Shown one piece after another: positions 28,779 through 38,709 of a DNA stretch of 64,000 bases (position 1 is the stretch's first letter; each line of letters begins with the position of its first letter). Made by a program: the position numbers and the translations under genes. The stretch covers positions 210,721 through 274,720 of the forward strand of contig NZ_JAMFLX010000002.1 in assembly GCF_023502345.1 (NCBI RefSeq), written 5' to 3'. The notes under the pieces are model-generated. The model was not told the origin of the DNA and searched no databases. It saw only the letters and a list, made by a program, of their open reading frames with translations. This DNA is from Parendozoicomonas callyspongiae. GTDB taxonomy: Bacteria > Pseudomonadota > Gammaproteobacteria > Pseudomonadales > Endozoicomonadaceae.

Positions 28779-29093
28779 TCAGGCTGGAAAAAGTTCAGTA
28801 ATCTGTCCTGCCAGCATCATATCACCTTCAACCTGAAGCTGACCGGTCATAAAGCAGGTCATGCCATCAGCTTGACCTTCCAGAATATCGGACAAGGTAT
28901 CGGATTCCATCATCAAGATAACAGTTGGGTCGTCCTGCTTGCCTTCAACGACATCAATAGTGGCTTGCTTAATAATGGCAAAAAACTCACCGCCATCATT
29001 CAGATTAAACTGCAGAGTCGCATCCAGATCCTGTGCGGCTTCTGAGTCAAACTTGTCACGCATAACTGCCATGATTGCTTGAACATCAGACAT
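28779..29093 (-). CDS. SCP2 sterol-carrier domain protein
   Basis: 104 residues comprising one SCP2-like lipid-binding domain: ATLQFNLNDGGEFFAIIKQ, DPTVILMMESDTLSDILEGQ and the end TGQLQVEGDMMLAGQITELFP are typical of stand-alone bacterial SCP2 proteins. Likely cytosolic binding of a lipid or fatty-acyl ligand. ATG at 29093 has GAGG 8 bases upstream; an upstream GTG is less likely. Confidence 0.88.
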   Translation of the reverse strand: MSDVQAIMAVMRDKFDSEAAQDLDATLQFNLNDGGEFFAIIKQATIDVVEGKQDDPTVILMMESDTLSDILEGQADGMTCFMTGQLQVEGDMMLAGQITELFPA

Positions 29094-29592
29094 TGCATAC
29101 ACCTCATTTCTTGTTGTTGCTGTTCAGTTGTTATCTGTTTATTTACTGGCTGAGAGTCAGACTTGCTTGACAGCAAAATTTGGAATCAACCGAGAGTTAA
29201 CATAAGAAAAAAGTCAATGTAATAGTTTGATCTGTATCACATAGAATTGTGATAAATACTAAAGAATCATCTATAAGCACCTATAAGGCTGCGTGATTTG
29301 GCACTCTGTCAAATAAAAATAAGAATAACCTTCACATGATGATCTACGTCAATACTCGAATGCCAAAAGCTGTCAAAAGTGAGTCCCAGCCCCTTATAAG
29401 GTTGCAGGGTGGAGAACCACAAAAAAGTTGAAGAGCAGGCCCATATTTACTGAGATGCTGAGGCAATAGGTGGTGCCAAGGAATTAACCTGTATTGAAAT
29501 TGAGGCTGTTCAGGCAAGGTTTGCATCCAACGGACAATAGATCACGACAGGTGTAGGGAAAAAGAACAATAAACTCCAGCAGGAGAACAATA
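29094..29592. other. Intergenic region with a CRP-like site
   Basis: About 500 bases without a credible gene. It separates the divergent SCP2 and aminotransferase genes and must contain both promoters. The only clear element is the CRP/Vfr-like site at 29226-29241. Confidence 0.5.
29226..29241. promoter_or_regulatory. CRP/Vfr-like binding site
   Basis: TTTGATCTGTATCACA matches TGTGA-N6-TCACA with one mismatch in the left arm; a further TTGTGA half-site follows within ten bases. It lies about 130 bases upstream of the SCP2 gene and 350 upstream of the aminotransferase. Confidence 0.5.
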
Positions 29593-30831
29593 ATGACAAA
29601 TCTGAATCCGATTTATAATTCTGAAGAACTTCTGGCACGTGCCAAGAAAGTAATACCGAATGGTGTTTACGGGCATCAGAACGTTGCTATGATGAACCCC
29701 GGTGTTCCCCAGTTTTTTCAAAAAGCTGAAGGTTGTCGCTTATGGGATGTGACCGGTAAAGAGTACATAGATTACTTGTGTGGTTATGGCACCAATATGC
29801 TGGGTTATAACTATCCGCTGGTTGAAGAAGCCGTCAATCAGCAGAGAAAGGATTGTGACTGTATGACCGGCCCCTCTCCAAAGATGGTGGAGCTGGCAGA
29901 ACTTCTGGTCAATACCGTAACTCACTGCGACTGGGCTTTCTTTGCCAAGAACGGTACTGATGCCACCACAATCTGTGTCACCACTGCCCGCGCAGCCACC
30001 AGGAAGAAGAAAGTTCTGGCGGCCAAGGTTGCCTATCATGGCGCTGATCCCTGGTGTACCCCGATTCCTGCCGGTGTCACCCCTGAAGATCGTGCCCATA
30101 TGATCTATTACAAGTACAACGATATCGCCAGCTTTGATAAAGCCGTGGAACAGGCAGGAGATGATCTGGCCGGTGTGATCGTTTCCGCTTTCAAACATGA
30201 TGTTTTTATGGATCAGGAAATTCCGACCAGGGAATTTGCCCAGCATGTTCGTAAAGTGTGTGATGATACCGGCGCAGCCATGATTCTTGATGAAGTCAGG
30301 GCCGGCTTCCGGGTTTCACTGGATGTGTCCTGGGCCAAGTTTGTTGGTGTGCAGCCAGATTTGAGTGCTTGGTGCAAGGCCATAGCCAATGGCCATCCCA
30401 TCTCCTTTGTACTTGGCTGTGAAAAATTCAAGACAGCTGCCAGCCAGATTTACAGCACGGGTTCCTACTGGTTTGCTGCATCGCCTATGGCTGCTGCAAT
30501 CACTACAATTAAGGAAATCCAGCGTCTGAATCTGCCGGTAATGCTGGAAAAAAATGGCATGATGCTGCGTCAGGGGCTGGACGAATTGGCTGGAAAGTAT
30601 GGCTATGAACTCAAGCAGACCGGTCCGGCGGCCATTCCCATGCTGCTGTTTAACAAGGATGCCATTCGCAAGAAGGGTAACTTCTTCTGTACTGAAATGT
30701 TGAAGAACGGTGTGTACTTCCATCCATGGCACAATATGTTCCTGTCAGCGGCTCATACTGAGGATGTGATTGTGCAGACTCTACAGGCAGCCGATGAATC
30801 TTTTGCCGCGATGCAGAAAGCAGGGGTTTAG
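29593..30831 (+). CDS. Class III aminotransferase (GSA-aminomutase-like fold)
   Basis: PLP-dependent enzyme of 412 residues. The PLP lysine is probably Lys262 in AWCKAIANGHP, the ring-nitrogen aspartate is Asp233 in ILDEVRAGFR, and the phosphate-binding stretch is AKNGTDATT near 118-126. The overall layout resembles glutamate-1-semialdehyde aminomutase, but the active-site context differs and heme synthesis normally has its own hemL, so the substrate is unknown. AGGAG lies about 8 bases before the ATG. No metabolic partner genes flank it. Confidence 0.8.
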   Translation: MTNLNPIYNSEELLARAKKVIPNGVYGHQNVAMMNPGVPQFFQKAEGCRLWDVTGKEYIDYLCGYGTNMLGYNYPLVEEAVNQQRKDCDCMTGPSPKMVELAELLVNTVTHCDWAFFAKNGTDATTICVTTARAATRKKKVLAAKVAYHGADPWCTPIPAGVTPEDRAHMIYYKYNDIASFDKAVEQAGDDLAGVIVSAFKHDVFMDQEIPTREFAQHVRKVCDDTGAAMILDEVRAGFRVSLDVSWAKFVGVQPDLSAWCKAIANGHPISFVLGCEKFKTAASQIYSTGSYWFAASPMAAAITTIKEIQRLNLPVMLEKNGMMLRQGLDELAGKYGYELKQTGPAAIPMLLFNKDAIRKKGNFFCTEMLKNGVYFHPWHNMFLSAAHTEDVIVQTLQAADESFAAMQKAGV

Positions 30832-30847
30832 GATTCGATCATATCAG

Positions 30848-30869
30848 GGCAGCCGGTTTGCTGGTTGCC
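30848..30869. terminator. Weak terminator-like hairpin
   Basis: GGCAGCCGG-TTTG-CTGGTTGCC, nine pairs including wobbles, followed by TTAAAATT. It lies between the convergent aminotransferase and 1845-residue gene. The T-tract is poor. Confidence 0.45.
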
Positions 30870-30884
30870 TTAAAATTCTTGGTC

Positions 30885-33800
30885 TTAGTCCGTCTTGTCT
30901 GTAGGAGTCGTGACCTTACCGTCGGGGTTGAGTGGGCCCCCCACAGTTTCGGTTATTTCGGCTACAGGCTCTTTCTTTTTAGGGTGCTTTTTCTTTCGTT
31001 TTTTCTTTGAGGCAGAAGGGGGGATTGCTGTTGCGCAATCTTCCGGTTGTGTTTCAGAACTGTTTTTCAGCTCCAGATATTGTTTTTCTATACGATACTG
31101 ATCGTAAGCCTGCTGCTGAGTAGTCTCCAGATGTGACTCAAAAGAGGGAATCTGTAGAACATCGCTGGTTAGCAAAGCATCGAAAATAGAAAGTTGTATG
31201 GACATTTGATTAAAATGAAGCCTTTTGGTTTCTATGTTTACGGGAGAGTGGTCAAATGTTTTAATATCACCTAATATGCTACAGCTTTGTGATTCATTTA
31301 GTGCTTTGCTCCAATCGTGCCATTCTTTTTGCCCCAGCATAACAGGAATATCAAACAGATAACCCTCTCGCACTTTCCAGGCAGTGCATTGCTTCTCCTC
31401 CTTCTCATTTTCAGGTCCATAAACAGTCACAAACGGCGAGACCCGCGCGGATATCTGGCCTTCCTCTCCGAACTTTTTTAACATTTTATTTATGCCGTTT
31501 AATACAGACTTAACCGTTTCTTTCGCAATTTGACCTTCGTTTACGAATGAGGTTATATGCATTTTCCATTGATGAAGAGTGCTGTAAGAACAATGTTCGG
31601 CATCACTTGTATCAAAAAGTGATCGCAATTTGCAAACACCTGAAAATTTATAGCAGTGACTGAGCATGAGTGAGAGTTGAGACCGCAAGTCACTGTGCTT
31701 GCTATCGAACCTGATTTGTTTCAATAACGGAATCAATTGATCGATGATGTCTAAAGCTGTCCTCTGGGAGGATTCGCCACCTTTTTCTGCCTGGAGGCAT
31801 ACCTGGTCCAACGCATCCAATATCCTTTCCGCTCCAGAGGAGCACGTTGCACTACTTTCGCAAATAAAATCAATACGATGCCTGCGTTTCCGTACGGCTT
31901 GAAGCAGGTAACAATTCAGAACTCTTTCTATTGAAACAGGAGAATTGTAATATTTGAAAGCCAGCCTTCCAAGATGCCTGGCAGCACTATCACTTCCGAG
32001 CAGGCAGGAATAGAAAAACTGATAGCCTGCAACTAGCGTGGTTATTTGGAAAGTACGGGGATCGTCTTTAGCCTCCAGCCCCAAACCAGCAAGAAGGGGA
32101 AAATAAGGATCAACCGTTTTTCTGGCATGTTGGCTTACCAATCCAATAAGCTTTTCCGCGCTTGTAGATGCTATTGTCAGAAACACGCTTTTATGACCAT
32201 GTTCATTTTCAGTATCAAGCAGAGCATTTTTTAGAGTTTCATAAAGAGACTGATAATCCGGGTCTTCAACAGCTCTTCCTGTAATATGCTGCCACAGCAA
32301 GTCATCCATTCTGCTTATATCACTGGCCTGTTGCGTAAGGTCAGGTAATGCCAGAACCGCTTGCTCACAGGTTCCTTGGCGCAGCTGTTGATAAAGAACC
32401 AGCCATTTCCAGATCGACCTGATATGTCCTTGTGCAGGATCGGGAATTTGTTTAGCGGTGTCACAAAGAGTGGTGTAGTCACAAAACATTATCAGCTGTC
32501 GGGCATTGTCCGATGCTGCTTTTTTTGACGGATGAATCTTGTCTTTAATGGGGTCCCAGATTCTATTCATGTAGGGTGAGAGTGGCTGCCAACAAAGATA
32601 ACGAATTATTTTTTCAAGTTGAAGATCATTTAGCTGATCAGTATGTATTTGCTCATCCTTATGCATGTCAGAAATAAGTAACTTGAGATCATGGGAAAGG
32701 AAAATATTCAGTCTCTGTAAAAGCGCTGATTTATTTTTGATTGTGATCTTTTCGACTGCGCACTTGATAGCTATTTGCAGCGGTATCGCTGCCTGCCTAA
32801 AATTCATGTCTACCAAACTGCTTGCATTCACAGAGCTATTCTGAATATCCAGAAAAATGCCAAGAATCAAATCGATCCATTCAAGCCTGTTGTGGTGCAA
32901 TGTGTCAACTTTCGGCTGACCAGTTTTCTGTATATCAGAGCTTTGCATAGGGTAGCAACTCTTAATCTGTGCTATCCAATCAGCCCAATTTGAATCGCTC
33001 TCATTTGCTGTATAGGAGCAAACACGCTGGTGTGAATGGTTGCGAGTCAGAGGTGGAAAATTGAATTTAACTGAAAACACCCTGCTCATACTGTAGCGTG
33101 CTATGAATTTTTCGATTACCGTCTCGAGGAGGGCATCGGCTCGACCTTCAAGGAGTTCGGCAAAGAGATCATCGCTCGCTCCAGCAACGCCCATTGATGT
33201 TGCAAATACCAACAGGGAAAGGTAATCGTTATACCACTGCTCCTCAACTTCTGGCAAAGCCAGGTAATTCTTGAGCTCCGGGCGCAGCAGGCGTGCGTAA
33301 ATCCAACAGGCATAAGGATTACCGTACTCTGTCACTGCCTGAGCTAACAGCTTCATAGCTTGCGTTCGCTGATCTTCGGAAAACAATGGAATATCAATCT
33401 GGTTTTTTGCTGATTTATTGGGTGACGCACCAAGAGCCTTCAGTGCTTGTACTGTGAGTTGGGATCCATTGAAAACCATTGGTTGAAGCGGATCAGAATC
33501 AGAAGGATTGAGTTCTCGAGAAGAGCTTGGTTTTTTGGTCGGCAGGCTTAAAATCTGCTCGTCAAGAGTGGCATAGGCTGAAGCGAATTTACGAATTTTT
33601 GAAGAAAACTGCTCATCTGCATCAGAAACCCAAGAGCGGGCTGGAAATGGCTGAACAGGTTGAAAGTCATTTGGTGGACAATCTACCACAACCGGTTGCT
33701 CTTTTTCGCAGATTTTCCTTATTCGTTGTGTTTGTTTCCAGTGGCTTCGCAGCTCAGGCATGCTTTTGAGCCAATCAAAATCATGATTTTCGGAAAGGCA

Positions 33801-36422
33801 ATAAGGGAGCCAGTCATACCAGAAAAATTTGTTATCCAGACTTTCGATAGATTTTTCCAGAACGGAATCATTTCCGGTCAGCAGATTAACCAGAAAAACG
33901 GCCTGAGGCCAGTCTGTAATTGATGCAGGTAGCTTAAACTTGTCTTTCATCAGATGCTGGCACGTTGCTTCTTCTTGCCCACTGATTTTCGATGCCTGAT
34001 CTGTTTGAATTGGCAGGCGTTGAATAAACCAGTCAAAATTTCGAATAAGATTCGATTGCGTTGTTGCCTGTTTTGGGATGCTTTTCTGGCAGCTTGAAAC
34101 AAGCGAAGAATTTTCTGCAAAGCTATAAGAGCAGGTAGCCACCAAAAGGCATTTTTCAATATCATCAGGTATGGATAGCTCAGTACATCCGGCTGTTTTC
34201 AGTCTGTCCCCAATTTTCTGCCACGCCTGTCTGGATATGGGGGATACAATTTCCTTTTCAATGGCCGCAATCACCAAGTCTGCCACATCGTAAGGAGCAC
34301 GTATTGGTTTATATTGAAATCGTAGCGGAAGTTGGCGTGGTTTTGGCCGTTCCAGACAGGATTTCAGCAGCCTCATAATAGCGCTTGTTGGAATCGGAAA
34401 ATTATTATTTGTCAGTGATTTCCGCAAGAGCTCCAAAGCCGCACCGGTGACGCCAGCCTTAGCGGCATGAAACAGAGCATGGTAAGCGGCTGCTGTTTTT
34501 GAACCCTTAAGTGTTAAAATGCCCTGTAGATAATTGGCGTAAGGGATATTATTGAGATCAGCAAACTGTAATTTATGTAGAGTATCAGTCCTTAATTTAG
34601 CTAGTTCAGAAAGTATTATGACAGGGTATCTTTCCCGTGAATTTCTGACTTCAGTTTGTTCGAGTATCAGTGGGGAGATAATACTCCTGAAATTGCTGGC
34701 TTTTTGTTCCAGGCTGTCCGCTGGTTTGGGGGAGAGGGGGGGGGCATGCTGCTGAAAAGAAAGCAATTGCCTTGTAAGTTCAAACTCTCCCGGGTTCCAT
34801 TTTTTGTGTTTTATAGAAGGAGTTCCTTCCAGTGTCCTCCTAAGAGAATCGTAACAGGTTAACTTTTTCGGTTTGGAAGCTTGGGGGCTTTCTGTTTCTG
34901 TTTGATCCTCAAAGTCTTGAATGACCTCTGGAGAGAGGCTCGTTAAAGGATCGATTTGACTAGGATATTCATCTGTTTTCTGTAAATAAGCTGGATTGGA
35001 TAGCTGTTCAGCAGGTTGAGTGATCAGAGTGGCAATAATCTGAAAATCCTCTGCTAAATCGGTGTCATTGCTACTTAATAAAATATCAACATCTAACCCA
35101 TTTTCTTCCAGAATGGATATTCGACTCTCAATTTTTGTTTCCTGCAATAGCCGTTGGATAATTGTTTGCAGTTGTTTTTGGGGGATTGTTGATGGATCGG
35201 AATAAAAGAAATCTGTTTCAGCCTGAGCAGGATGAACGGACTTCCTCTTCTTTTCCTTTTTTTTTGTGCTGCCCTTTTTTCGGGTAGACTCAGTTGTGGA
35301 CGCAGTGGTAGGCTGGAAGGGAGATTTGCGAGTTTTTTTGGCGCAAGGCGAATGCTGATAAAGTTGCATACCGGGAGTATCCGGTGTTTTTGAAGGGCTG
35401 GATGCAACTGCAGCATAACTCTGGGGAGTTTTTTCATCTGTTCGTTTTTCTGCGGGGCTTGTATTAACTTCCGGAGCTGGATCTGCTATCAGGCCAGGAT
35501 GGATCGTTTTAAGCCTTTGCCATTGATCTTGAAATTGGACTGAAAGGATTCTTCCCAGTTCATGTGCTTTCTCAGGTATGTAGTCACAATATAATTTGAG
35601 AAGTTCGACAGTAAATGAATCTGGCTCATTGCAATCCGATAAATATCTTGTTACTTCCATATAAACAAGAAAAGGAAGTGTGACTTCAATCAGCTTCTTG
35701 CGTGTTGCTTCATCTTTTTCATGAAGAGTAGTTTGCAAAGATTCAAGGGCAAGCCTTTGCGCTTTGAGATAGTTTAGGTCACTGAGGGAGTCTATTTGTG
35801 CGTAGTTGTTAGCATCAAAATCTGCCATAGGCAGGCGTTCTGCTTCAAGAATACAACTGTTGAATTTATCCCAGACAATACAATCATTATGTAGGGGTGC
35901 TGTAATATCAACTTTACTTAGCAACTCTTTTGGTTTTCTGGAAGTTTCACATTCAGACTTTATTGCAACAGATGCATACTGAAGGCCAGCAACGAATAAT
36001 GTTTGTTGATGGGATGTTATAGAATACCCAGATACTATATGAGGAAGGGATTGTTCCAAGTGTGCAATAAGTTGATCCAACTGGCCGGGATACCTCATCC
36101 AAACATCAATATCAGTTGTATGGTAATAATCTCGGCCATCTTCAATTGATTTACTTTTTAAATATCTGGTGGCAATAATTCTTTGCAAAACTCTGGAGCC
36201 AACAACGCAGAGAGAATTTTTTTTTCGCATGTTGAAGTCTGATACAGCATATATAACCCGGGAATCAAGAGTACGATCTTTCGGTTTAGTACCACAAGTT
36301 TGCGGGCGCAGAGATGCAGCCCAGGGAAACATATCTTTCTTTGGGTCTTCAAAAGGCGCTTGGTCAGCCACGGCACTATTTTTTGAAATGGCTGGTTCGG
36401 CTTGAATGCTTTGATATTGCAT
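30885..36422 (-). CDS. Giant (1845-residue) protein with nucleotidyltransferase-like N-terminus
   Basis: No family is recognised for the full protein. Near the N-terminus Gly75-Ser76 (VVGSRVLQ), Asp104-x-Asp106 (TTDIDVWM) and Asp172 (KVDITAP) are spaced like the G-S, D-x-D and third acidic residue of polymerase-beta-type nucleotidyltransferases. The rest is predicted mostly helical, with stretches resembling Sel1/TPR-type repeats (for example around AAAYHALFHAAKAGVTGAAL). Two strongly basic clusters stand out: residues 381-394 (RKKGSTKKKEKKRK) in a Ser/Thr/Pro-rich linker and near 1806-1818 (KKKRKKKHPKKKE), which look like eukaryotic nuclear localisation signals. No signal peptide or membrane segment. 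No clear ribosome-binding site precedes the ATG. A C9 run is at 34736-34744. Composition is more A/T-rich than the backbone. It is single-gene, next to greB. Confidence 0.65.
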   Translation of the reverse strand: MQYQSIQAEPAISKNSAVADQAPFEDPKKDMFPWAASLRPQTCGTKPKDRTLDSRVIYAVSDFNMRKKNSLCVVGSRVLQRIIATRYLKSKSIEDGRDYYHTTDIDVWMRYPGQLDQLIAHLEQSLPHIVSGYSITSHQQTLFVAGLQYASVAIKSECETSRKPKELLSKVDITAPLHNDCIVWDKFNSCILEAERLPMADFDANNYAQIDSLSDLNYLKAQRLALESLQTTLHEKDEATRKKLIEVTLPFLVYMEVTRYLSDCNEPDSFTVELLKLYCDYIPEKAHELGRILSVQFQDQWQRLKTIHPGLIADPAPEVNTSPAEKRTDEKTPQSYAAVASSPSKTPDTPGMQLYQHSPCAKKTRKSPFQPTTASTTESTRKKGSTKKKEKKRKSVHPAQAETDFFYSDPSTIPQKQLQTIIQRLLQETKIESRISILEENGLDVDILLSSNDTDLAEDFQIIATLITQPAEQLSNPAYLQKTDEYPSQIDPLTSLSPEVIQDFEDQTETESPQASKPKKLTCYDSLRRTLEGTPSIKHKKWNPGEFELTRQLLSFQQHAPPLSPKPADSLEQKASNFRSIISPLILEQTEVRNSRERYPVIILSELAKLRTDTLHKLQFADLNNIPYANYLQGILTLKGSKTAAAYHALFHAAKAGVTGAALELLRKSLTNNNFPIPTSAIMRLLKSCLERPKPRQLPLRFQYKPIRAPYDVADLVIAAIEKEIVSPISRQAWQKIGDRLKTAGCTELSIPDDIEKCLLVATCSYSFAENSSLVSSCQKSIPKQATTQSNLIRNFDWFIQRLPIQTDQASKISGQEEATCQHLMKDKFKLPASITDWPQAVFLVNLLTGNDSVLEKSIESLDNKFFWYDWLPYCLSENHDFDWLKSMPELRSHWKQTQRIRKICEKEQPVVVDCPPNDFQPVQPFPARSWVSDADEQFSSKIRKFASAYATLDEQILSLPTKKPSSSRELNPSDSDPLQPMVFNGSQLTVQALKALGASPNKSAKNQIDIPLFSEDQRTQAMKLLAQAVTEYGNPYACWIYARLLRPELKNYLALPEVEEQWYNDYLSLLVFATSMGVAGASDDLFAELLEGRADALLETVIEKFIARYSMSRVFSVKFNFPPLTRNHSHQRVCSYTANESDSNWADWIAQIKSCYPMQSSDIQKTGQPKVDTLHHNRLEWIDLILGIFLDIQNSSVNASSLVDMNFRQAAIPLQIAIKCAVEKITIKNKSALLQRLNIFLSHDLKLLISDMHKDEQIHTDQLNDLQLEKIIRYLCWQPLSPYMNRIWDPIKDKIHPSKKAASDNARQLIMFCDYTTLCDTAKQIPDPAQGHIRSIWKWLVLYQQLRQGTCEQAVLALPDLTQQASDISRMDDLLWQHITGRAVEDPDYQSLYETLKNALLDTENEHGHKSVFLTIASTSAEKLIGLVSQHARKTVDPYFPLLAGLGLEAKDDPRTFQITTLVAGYQFFYSCLLGSDSAARHLGRLAFKYYNSPVSIERVLNCYLLQAVRKRRHRIDFICESSATCSSGAERILDALDQVCLQAEKGGESSQRTALDIIDQLIPLLKQIRFDSKHSDLRSQLSLMLSHCYKFSGVCKLRSLFDTSDAEHCSYSTLHQWKMHITSFVNEGQIAKETVKSVLNGINKMLKKFGEEGQISARVSPFVTVYGPENEKEEKQCTAWKVREGYLFDIPVMLGQKEWHDWSKALNESQSCSILGDIKTFDHSPVNIETKRLHFNQMSIQLSIFDALLTSDVLQIPSFESHLETTQQQAYDQYRIEKQYLELKNSSETQPEDCATAIPPSASKKKRKKKHPKKKEPVAEITETVGGPLNPDGKVTTPTDKTD

Positions 36423-36583
36423 GAATCATGATCGTATCGGTGAATACTGATTGCTTAGACCCTTTATTTTTTCAATCGTTGAAACGGTTTGAGGAACAAT
36501 AGGGTTAGCGGGTTAATTTTGCTGACTTGAGTGAAAGTATTTATAACATGGCTGTGGTAAAGTAGTTAGTATCGGGAAATCCC

Positions 36584-37087
36584 ATGGTAAACCCCTCATT
36601 CATGAAACTACAATTTATTACCCAAAGCGGTAAAGATGCGTTGTTAGAAGAGCTTGATTACCTGTGGCGAGTGAAACGCCCCGAGGTAACTCAGGCTGTA
36701 TCGGAAGCTGCTGCACTGGGAGATCGATCCGAAAATGCTGAATATAAGGAAGGTAAAAGAGAGTTAAGGTCGATTGATCGCAGGGTACGTTTTCTGCGTA
36801 AACGCCTTGAAGCCTTAAAAGTAGTTGAGTACTCGCCAGAGCAGGAAGGAAAAGCTTTTTTTGGTGCCTGGGTGGAACTGGAGAATGATGAGGGGGAGAT
36901 TCTTCAGTGTCGGATCGTAGGAACTGATGAAATTGATACCAGAAAAGGTCATATTACCGTTGATTCTCCGATGGCTCGGGCTTTGCTGGGTAAACAGGTT
37001 GATGATGAAGTGATGGTGCAAACCCCGACAGGAAAGAAAGTCTGGCTGATTAACAAAATTCAATACCAATCATTCAATCAGCAATAA
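36584..37087 (+). CDS. greB: Transcription elongation factor GreB
   Basis: Stimulates transcript cleavage by backtracked RNA polymerase. The protein has the N-terminal coiled coil with the tip acidic residues in AALGDRSENAEY and the C-terminal FKBP-like domain with the GreB signature EYSPEQEGKAFFGAWVELE and DSPMARALLGKQ. The family start is probably the ATG at 36602 (MKLQFIT), giving 161 residues; the ATG at 36584 adds six residues. Neither has a strong Shine-Dalgarno. Confidence 0.93.
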   Translation: MVNPSFMKLQFITQSGKDALLEELDYLWRVKRPEVTQAVSEAAALGDRSENAEYKEGKRELRSIDRRVRFLRKRLEALKVVEYSPEQEGKAFFGAWVELENDEGEILQCRIVGTDEIDTRKGHITVDSPMARALLGKQVDDEVMVQTPTGKKVWLINKIQYQSFNQQ

Positions 37088-37278
37088 AATAAACTAAATG
37101 TTCAATTAAATTTGAGTGTTTTTGTGATTGTTTGTCTTGTATGGGGTGATATAAATCAGAATAGGCGACAGGGAATAGTCAATGCTCCATCAATTATCAG
37201 GGTTTATGCGCAATAGAAACGGACGGAGAATTGCTGTAGTCTACTCCGCCTTCTTAACTGTTGCTTTCTTGGTCGAAC

Positions 37279-37590
37279 ATGAAGCGTTATAAGCAAAGTA
37301 TCCTGTCAGACTACTTTGTGACACGAGGAATGTCTGGCCCGCGTCATATAGTCGAGGCTAACTACGATATTGAAAATCTTGGCGAAAGAACCCTCTGCAC
37401 GAATATGATTCAAAAAGGTGTGGACTTTGAGGTCTTGAGTAACGCTCATCTGTCCGAAACCTGCCATATCTGCAAAGCCATTCTTGATCAGCGGATCAGC
37501 AACATGCCTGGTCATCGCAAAGGGCGGCTTCCTGATCAGGAACCTCGTCAGTATGAACTGCCTATCTGTCAGCTTGGACTTGATATATAG
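37279..37590 (+). CDS. Small protein of unknown function
   Basis: 103 residues from the ATG at 37279 (six codons inside a longer frame beginning at 37261). It has four scattered cysteines, including a CHIC pair in ETCHICKA, and a basic C-terminal part; no membrane segment. No family is recognised, and its only support is an open frame with own upstream space and a downstream hairpin. Confidence 0.5.
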   Translation: MKRYKQSILSDYFVTRGMSGPRHIVEANYDIENLGERTLCTNMIQKGVDFEVLSNAHLSETCHICKAILDQRISNMPGHRKGRLPDQEPRQYELPICQLGLDI

Positions 37591-37593
37591 AAG

Positions 37594-37611
37594 GGCAGGC
37601 TTTCACCTGCC
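37594..37611. terminator. Hairpin between convergent genes
   Basis: Perfect GGCAGG-CTTTCA-CCTGCC stem-loop, without a T-tract on either side, between the small gene and the DAHP synthase. Confidence 0.4.
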
Positions 37612-37632
37612 TGAAGAACAATAAATCAGAAA

Positions 37633-38709
37633 TTACGCTCTGACCCGGTTAGGAAGAACCTCGCGTAATTTATCAGCCATCTGACGTAAGCCTGTCTCGG
37701 TGGTTTTCCAGTCAATACAGGCATCGGTAACAGAGACACCATATTTCAGCTCACTGAGATCTTCAGGTATGGGCTGATTGCCCCAGCCCAGATTACTCTC
37801 AATCATCAGACCGATAATCGAGTTATTTCCTTCAATAATCTGGTTGGTGACATTTTCCATCACCAGCGACTGCAGGACCGGATCTTTATTGGAGTTGGCA
37901 TGGCTGCAGTCAATCATCAGGTTGGGTTTGATATTCGCTTTCTCAAGCTCTTTTTCGCAAACAGCCACACTGACGGAGTCATAGTTAGGCTTGCCGCTGC
38001 CTCCTCGCAGAACCACATGACCATGGGCATTGCCTCGGGTATGGGTAACTGCAACCTGGCCTTCATGGTTAATACCCAGGAAACGGTGTGGGCTGGATAC
38101 GGACTGTAAAGCATTAATAGCAACGGTTAAACCACCGTCAGTTCCATTTTTAAAACCGACAGGGGAGGAGAGACCACTGGCCATCTCCCTGTGAGTCTGT
38201 GACTCAGTGGTTCTGGCGCCAATAGCTGACCAGGTAATCAGATCCTGCAGGTACTGGGGAGTGATGGGGTCCAGAGCTTCTGTTGCTGTTGGCAACCCTT
38301 CTTCGACAAGATCCAGCAGCAGTTTTCTGGCGGTATGAAGACCCTTATCCAGATGGAAGGAGTCGTTCATATCCGGGTCATTAATCAGGCCTTTCCAACC
38401 GGTTGTGGTACGCGGCTTCTCAAAGTAGACCCGCATAACAAGGTAAAGAGTATCATTCAGTTCTTCTGACAGAGCCTTCAGTTTTTTCGCATAGTCGTGG
38501 GCGGCTTCCAGATCATGGATGGAGCAGGGGCCGACAACAACAAACAGACGGTGGTCTTTACCATCAAGAATATTGCGAATCACGCTGCGGCTTTGTTCCA
38601 TATGCAGCCGGGCATTATCGGAAAGAGGCATTTCCTGTTTCAGGTCATGAGGAGTAATCAGCACCGATTGTGATGCAATATTCAGATCTTCAACTTTGTG
38701 CTGGGTCAT
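37633..38709 (-). CDS. aroG: 3-deoxy-7-phosphoheptulonate (DAHP) synthase, AroFGH type
   Basis: First enzyme of the shikimate pathway, condensing PEP and erythrose-4-phosphate. The 358-residue length is typical. Signature stretches are VVGPCSIHDLEAA, MRVYFEKPRTTTGWKGL, SSPVGFKNGTDGG and IDCSHANSNKDP, with metal-binding Cys, His, Glu and Asp in place. Which of the three isozymes (Phe-, Tyr- or Trp-regulated) is not decided by these motifs; the aroG symbol is by convention. Confidence 0.92.
   Translation of the reverse strand: MTQHKVEDLNIASQSVLITPHDLKQEMPLSDNARLHMEQSRSVIRNILDGKDHRLFVVVGPCSIHDLEAAHDYAKKLKALSEELNDTLYLVMRVYFEKPRTTTGWKGLINDPDMNDSFHLDKGLHTARKLLLDLVEEGLPTATEALDPITPQYLQDLITWSAIGARTTESQTHREMASGLSSPVGFKNGTDGGLTVAINALQSVSSPHRFLGINHEGQVAVTHTRGNAHGHVVLRGGSGKPNYDSVSVAVCEKELEKANIKPNLMIDCSHANSNKDPVLQSLVMENVTNQIIEGNNSIIGLMIESNLGWGNQPIPEDLSELKYGVSVTDACIDWKTTETGLRQMADKLREVLPNRVRA

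Noticed and set aside
29295..29325. Possible sigma-54 promoter (TTGGCAC)
   Set aside because: The downstream TTGC element is not at the needed spacing.
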